Shown: positions 15,871-19,614 of the stretch, one piece after another
Layout of the letters: every line of letters starts with the position of its first letter
Numbering within the stretch: the stretch's first letter is position 1
DNA from: Rhodoferax sp.
GTDB taxonomy: Bacteria; Pseudomonadota; Gammaproteobacteria; Burkholderiales; Burkholderiaceae_C
Length of the DNA: 19,614 nucleotides
Reading direction: 5' to 3'
Assembly: GCA_028711355.1 (NCBI GenBank)
Contig: JAQTSL010000026.1
Coordinates: forward strand, 1 to 19,614
Translations under genes and position numbers: made by a program
Notes under the pieces: generated by a model
What the model saw: only the letters and a program-made list of their open reading frames with translations
What the model was told of the DNA's origin: nothing
Databases searched by the model: none

Positions 15871-16490
15871 ATCAAATCCCACGCCACATGGATGGCCAGA
15901 CCCAGCATGGCAACAGCAACCAACCCATCAAGTAGCCGCCAAGCATGGGGTGATGTCATCCAGCGTGCCGCGCCCCGCACTCCAAGAACAAGTGCGGCGA
16001 ACCAACCCAATGAGGCAGCTACAGCGCCTAGCCCAAAGCTGACTTGCGAGCTCTGGGGTAGTGCCGCACCCACGCTACCCACAATCAGAACCGCATCCAG
16101 CCAAGCCACCGGATTGAGAAACGAGACCGACAGCAAAGCGAGCCAGCTCTTCCCCGGTGATTCTTCTTTGTCCTGGTTTGACAGTGCGCTTGCGACATCG
16201 CCGCCACGAATGGCGCTTCTTGCGGCAAGAATACCGTGACCGGCCAGTAAGCAGGTGCCAAACCAAAGTGCCGCAGATTGCAGAACTGGCGCTACAACAA
16301 AGACGGCAGACAAACCCGCGATAGCTAGCCAAATGAGCAGGGCATCGCTGATACATCCGATAGCGATCAGTTCAAAGGAAGGCCGCCCCAACAGCGCTTG
16401 CCGCAGTATCAGCACGTCTTTTGGCCCAGGGCAAATGAAAATACCGAGCCCGAGTGCGAGCCCGTTGACAAAGATCGGAGTGTCGAACAT
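15867..16490 (-). CDS. LysE-family amino-acid exporter
   Basis: A 207-aa inner-membrane protein with about six hydrophobic helices. The N-terminal FVNGLALGLGIFICPGPKDVLILRQALLG carries the Gly-rich first helix and P-x-P segment of LysE/ArgO/RhtB exporters, and FLNPVAWLDAVLIVGSVG is the second conserved block (usually NP-x-A-x-LD). This block and its Asp favour the LysE/ArgO branch over RhtB. An in-frame TGA just upstream rules out a start before ATG 16490. The only good ribosome site (AGGAGG) lies 15 nt away and is better placed for an out-of-frame ATG at 16497. The exported amino acid cannot be stated. Confidence 0.85.
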   Translation of the reverse strand: MFDTPIFVNGLALGLGIFICPGPKDVLILRQALLGRPSFELIAIGCISDALLIWLAIAGLSAVFVVAPVLQSAALWFGTCLLAGHGILAARSAIRGGDVASALSNQDKEESPGKSWLALLSVSFLNPVAWLDAVLIVGSVGAALPQSSQVSFGLGAVAASLGWFAALVLGVRGAARWMTSPHAWRLLDGLVAVAMLGLAIHVAWDLI

Positions 16491-16891
16491 GGTTCATGCC
16501 GACAACCTCCTAAGCTGGACCGGGAAAATATTTATTCGGCAAATGCTATCAGATTTGGGCTGACGCGTGACAACCGTCAACTCGGCGTGGAACAGGCATC
16601 AACGTCGCCCTGCGTGCTGCCATCGACCCCGATTCAGCACCTGTGACGGTCAGGGCCTTGCGTGCAGCGCTTGAGGAACGGTTTGTATTAGCCGTTTGAT
16701 AACATCACCTATATTTAAAATTGATAGCTGCTAGCGCAATCCCAATATGCGCTAGAGGTCAAAAAGTCTATAAAAAATAGGCTGACCAGGCGTGACCCGC
16801 GCCGACAGTTTTTCAACGGGCAGCTTGGTAATCGCAAGCCCTATCAGCAGAACAGTGGTCCAAAGGGCAAAGTCGTTGGAGATGCGAAGGC
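16491..16891. other. 401-bp stretch without a supported gene
   Basis: The right part holds the hairpin repeat described separately. The left part should contain the promoter for the LysE-family gene, but no clear box stands out. A plus-strand open stretch of 34 codons ending at 16699 (GINVALRAAIDPDSAPVTVR...) looks protein-like in composition but has no start, and I do not recognise it; it may be the tail of a lost gene. A minus-strand open stretch ending at 16752 encodes one hydrophobic segment without a start codon. Confidence 0.4.
16715..16780. repeat. Comamonadaceae-type hairpin repeat
   Basis: CTAGCGCA (16731-16738) and TGCGCTAG (16748-16755) form a perfect 8-bp stem with a 9-nt loop. 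It is flanked by AT-rich arms containing TTGATAGCTG on one side and GAGGTCAAAAAG on the other. I remember very similar short elements, of the type GATAGCTGCTAGCGC...GCGCTAGAGG, scattered between genes in Comamonadaceae genomes. That recollection is the basis for the family label; only the hairpin is seen directly. It lies past the histidine-kinase stop and may act as its 3' structure. Confidence 0.65.
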
Positions 16892-18628
16892 CTAGACAGG
16901 CTGGTTCGCGTGGATTGGCAGGGTCACGCGAAAGACTGAGCCAACACCCAATTCGCTCTTGACGCTGATCTCGCCCTCGTGTTTTTGAACAATGCCATAC
17001 GACAGGGCAAGCCCAAGCCCAGTACCTTTGCCGATCGCTTTGGTGGTGAAAAAGGGGTCAAAAATGCGGTCCAGGTGCTCGGGCCGAATACCTGTGCCGG
17101 TGTCTTGCACCTCCACCCACACCTTGTCATCTTCCTGCCCCGTGCGCACTGTGATGGTGCCACGGGTCTCGATGGCCTGGGCGGCATTGATCAGCAGATT
17201 CATGAAGACCTGGTTGAGTTGTGATGGAATGCATTCAATATACGGGATGCCCGCATACGCCTTGACCACCGTAGCCTTGAGCTTCAATTCGTTGTCCACC
17301 AGGTTGAGCGTGTTGTCCAGGCACTCTTCCAGATTGGCGGACATTCGCTCGGCCTCGCCAACCCGGGCAAAGTCCTTCAAATTCTGCACAATGCCCTTGA
17401 CCCGCTGCATGCCCTCCATGGACTCCATCAGCAAAGTAACGACATCTTCACGCAAGAAACAAATGTCAATTTCCTGCTTCAGCTTGGTCATGGCGGAGCG
17501 GGTCTCAGCTTTTAACTCGGCTTCACCAGCCTCGTAAGCGGACACCACTTTGAACAGGTCTTCCACATAGCGACGCAGACTGCCCAGGTTGGAATTGATG
17601 AACCCGATTGGATTGTTGATTTCGTGGGCAATCCCGGCCGCCAATTGACCGATAGAGGCCATTTTTTCAGATTGCAACAACTGCCCATGCACTTGCGCCA
17701 GCTTCTTGATCAGCTCTTCCTGGCGCGCCCGCTCGGTCTCCAATGCGGTGTTGACCAGGGCCAGTTGATGGCGATCTTCCAGGAACAACTCCACTGCACG
17801 CGCCATTTGTGCGATTTCATCACTGCCCTCTACCGGCACATGTTGCCATACCAGTGTGCGGTCATCCGAGCGCAAATAGTGGCTGACCAGCCGCAAACGG
17901 TTCAGCACATGCTGGCCAAAAAAATATTTCATCACCAGCCAGGCCAGCAACAAGCTACCCACCAACAAGACCAGCACCCAGCGCTGGTTTGTGCGCGAAG
18001 TCTGCACCAATTGGCCCACGGCATCCTGGTAGTATTGAGTAAAGTGCGCCGACAAGCCCTGGGCTGATGTGGCCATGGCATAGGCCTGGCGCTGCAACTC
18101 CTGGTGGAAATGGCGAACCGTCTCAGCTTGCGCCTGACGCTCTGCGCTGGAGCCGCGCGACCCAGGTCCATGGGGTGCAGAATCTGCTGACTCTGCTTGC
18201 AAAACAGCTTCACGCAAGCTGGCAACAATGTGCGTCGTGTTGCGAAAAAGTTGACTGGCCTGGTGCAGCGCCAGCACATTGACATCATCGTTGCCTGTGA
18301 CCAAACGCTTGACCAAATTGTCGATCACCTCCAGCCGCTCGATGATGTCGGCATAGCCCCCCCGCATGACCTCAAGCGATTGCCCATCCAGCATCCGATA
18401 CGTCTCGCGCTCAATCAACAAGGTTCGTTGCAGCAATTCCTGCGAGTCCTGCATGTGAACCAGCCGTTCCCCGGCCAATTGCTGCGAGCTGTTTACCGCC
18501 ACGCGCAAAGCGTAAAGCGCCATCAGCCCGCCGGCAACCGCCAGCAAGGCCAAGGCGGACAAGGCGTAAAAGAACTGTCGCCGCAAGGATTTGGGTAGCA
18601 GCGAACGAGGCAACGACGTGAAGGGCAT
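16892..18628 (-). CDS. Membrane sensor histidine kinase
   Basis: A 578-aa kinase. In order: cytoplasmic N-tail, membrane helix (about 19-41), a periplasmic domain of about 175 residues that looks helical, a second helix (217-237), a HAMP-like linker (238-290), a coiled coil (to about 320), a HisKA-type segment with H335 in GIAHEINNPIGFINSNLG, and an ATPase domain with N-box N477/N481, G1 DTGTG (509-513) and G2 GKGTGLGL (533-540). The HEINNPIGFI form is typical of one large branch of bacterial kinases. No receiver domain is attached. It starts 20 nt after the binding-protein gene, so the two are co-transcribed. A response regulator is not in the window. Confidence 0.93.
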   Translation of the reverse strand: MPFTSLPRSLLPKSLRRQFFYALSALALLAVAGGLMALYALRVAVNSSQQLAGERLVHMQDSQELLQRTLLIERETYRMLDGQSLEVMRGGYADIIERLEVIDNLVKRLVTGNDDVNVLALHQASQLFRNTTHIVASLREAVLQAESADSAPHGPGSRGSSAERQAQAETVRHFHQELQRQAYAMATSAQGLSAHFTQYYQDAVGQLVQTSRTNQRWVLVLLVGSLLLAWLVMKYFFGQHVLNRLRLVSHYLRSDDRTLVWQHVPVEGSDEIAQMARAVELFLEDRHQLALVNTALETERARQEELIKKLAQVHGQLLQSEKMASIGQLAAGIAHEINNPIGFINSNLGSLRRYVEDLFKVVSAYEAGEAELKAETRSAMTKLKQEIDICFLREDVVTLLMESMEGMQRVKGIVQNLKDFARVGEAERMSANLEECLDNTLNLVDNELKLKATVVKAYAGIPYIECIPSQLNQVFMNLLINAAQAIETRGTITVRTGQEDDKVWVEVQDTGTGIRPEHLDRIFDPFFTTKAIGKGTGLGLALSYGIVQKHEGEISVKSELGVGSVFRVTLPIHANQPV

Positions 18629-18648
18629 CAGCGCCTTTTTTGATATTT

Positions 18649-19614
18649 TTAAGGTTTCCAGATACGACGGTAATTGTCACGGTAGCCATTGTCGGGGTCA
18701 TATTGAAGACGCGGCCCGCCGTCAAAGGCAATATTGTCAGAAGTGACCAAATGAACCGCCGGCACATAGCCACTCACCGGCTGACGCATCAGCAAGCGAT
18801 TAAGCTCATCCACCAATTGCCAGCCATGCAAATTCAGTGGTTCCGCAACCGTACCGTTCTGAAACGTTTTGGCCTGAATACGCATGAACGCCGCAGCACT
18901 GCCATCGCCCGCCGACAGCAGACTGATCTTGCGCCCGGCCGGCCCGGCCTTGATCAGCTCGGGCACGGCAAAGTCGAAGTAGATGTCATTGATGGCCAGG
19001 GCATGGGTCCACTGCGCAGCGTGACGGGCCAGCAGTTCACGGGTCACGGCTGGCATCAGCTCGGCATTGCGGGAAATCGCCACGTCGCGAATTTCAAGCA
19101 GCTTGCAGCCCTTGCAGGCGCGAATCACGTCGGCCATGGCATTGGCCTTGGCCATGGCGATTTCAAAGTTGGAATCGGTAAAAATCACCACACCAGCCGC
19201 CCCTTTGGCTGCAATCACTGCCGCCATGGCGGTGACACGTGCCACATCCAGCGGATGGGTTGACACATTCATGGCCACCGGGCTGTTGGGCACCGGCCCA
19301 GCCATAGCGCTGACATGCCAGCCCACAATCGGCACACCTTGCTTGGCAATAGGGGCCAGCAGCGGCTGCATGGCCTGGGCATCGGCCCCGACAAGAATCA
19401 GGCCGTCGGGGTGAGCAGCCAAAGCATTTGCGCTGGCTTTTTGCCGACCGGCCGGAGTGCCTGCGGCATCAAATACCTTGACGCCCCATTTGAGCACCCC
19501 GGCAGCCTCTTGAATGCCCTGCGCCACACCCAGAATGCCACCGTTGCGCAAGTCATCGCTGATGATGGCGACCGTCTTTCCCTGCGCCCCGGCAGGCCCG
19601 GATTGGGGTCCATC
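18649..19614 (-). CDS. Periplasmic sugar-type binding protein, 5' end outside window
   Basis: The frame is open to the right edge; 321 residues are visible and the signal peptide is missing. AGAQGKTVAIISDDLRNGG, then HPDGLILVGADAQAMQPLLA and GVPIVGWHVS form the first lobe of a type 1 (RbsB/Peripla_BP_4-like) binding protein. VVIFTDSNFEIAMAKANAMA and THALAINDIYFDFAVPELIK belong to the second lobe. It ends 20 nt before a histidine kinase gene with a helical periplasmic domain. That pairing resembles TorT/TorS and LuxP/LuxQ, where the binding protein presents its ligand to the kinase. No transporter genes accompany it, which favours a sensory role. An ABC-transporter role with distant permease genes is the alternative. 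Confidence 0.88.
   Translation of the reverse strand, partial: DGPQSGPAGAQGKTVAIISDDLRNGGILGVAQGIQEAAGVLKWGVKVFDAAGTPAGRQKASANALAAHPDGLILVGADAQAMQPLLAPIAKQGVPIVGWHVSAMAGPVPNSPVAMNVSTHPLDVARVTAMAAVIAAKGAAGVVIFTDSNFEIAMAKANAMADVIRACKGCKLLEIRDVAISRNAELMPAVTRELLARHAAQWTHALAINDIYFDFAVPELIKAGPAGRKISLLSAGDGSAAAFMRIQAKTFQNGTVAEPLNLHGWQLVDELNRLLMRQPVSGYVPAVHLVTSDNIAFDGGPRLQYDPDNGYRDNYRRIWKP

Noticed and set aside
16752..16893. Minus-strand open stretch with a hydrophobic segment, overlapping the kinase stop
   Set aside because: No ATG or convincing alternative start or ribosome site exists, and it ends inside the hairpin repeat. It could be a remnant but cannot be supported as a gene.
19398..19613. 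Short minus-strand frame with an ATG at the right edge
   Set aside because: It is a different frame from the binding-protein gene, which continues open to the window end with proper first-lobe residues.

Overview
The window looks like chromosomal DNA of a betaproteobacterium of the Comamonadaceae type (Rhodoferax/Polaromonas-like). This is inferred from the GC-rich coding style, the phenylacetate (paa) gene layout, a nif cofactor-assembly operon, and a short hairpin repeat of a kind I remember from that family. No database search was possible, so the taxonomic call is a judgement.

Positions 2-10342, all plus strand, hold an aromatic-acid catabolic cluster. It opens with the tail of a DUF2783 gene, a VOC-family protein and a fumarylacetoacetate-hydrolase-family enzyme. 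Then come paaG, paaI and paaK, a lone Leu/Ile/Val-type periplasmic binding protein, paaABCDE (the phenylacetyl-CoA epoxidase complex) and a maleylacetoacetate-isomerase-like GST. PaaK activates phenylacetate to its CoA thioester, PaaABC(D)E epoxidises the ring, PaaG isomerises the epoxide to an oxepin, and PaaI rescues dead-end thioesters. The flanking VOC, FAH and MaiA genes look like a second ring-cleavage module of the gentisate/homogentisate type wrapped around the paa genes. paaZ, paaF, paaH, paaJ and a paa regulator are not in the window.

Positions 10622-14750, minus strand, hold a compact nif operon, nifE-nifN-nifX-DUF269-fdxB, for FeMo-cofactor assembly. A good sigma-54 (-24/-12) promoter lies just upstream of nifE. 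nifHDK is not adjacent, so the nif genes are split in this genome. The catabolic and nif transcription units converge on about 280 bp that carries one of two copies of a 106-bp double-hairpin repeat. The other copy sits between paaK and the binding-protein gene.

Positions 14939-16891 are a looser region. It has a small secreted protein with Asp-rich calcium-loop-like repeats (minus), fossil fragments of a transglutaminase-like gene and an EamA transporter (plus), a LysE-family exporter (minus), and a gene-poor stretch with the family-type hairpin repeat.

Positions 16892-19614, minus strand, hold a hybrid-free sensor histidine kinase preceded by a periplasmic sugar-type binding protein that runs off the window end. 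This is a TorT/TorS- or LuxP/LuxQ-like sensory pair whose response regulator is not visible.

The most interesting items are the VOC/FAH/MaiA module around the paa genes, the 48-bp palindrome-bounded in-frame insertion in paaD, the paired 106-bp repeats, the binding protein and histidine kinase pair, and the fused gene fossils. I found no CRISPR array, rRNA, tRNA or intact insertion sequence.
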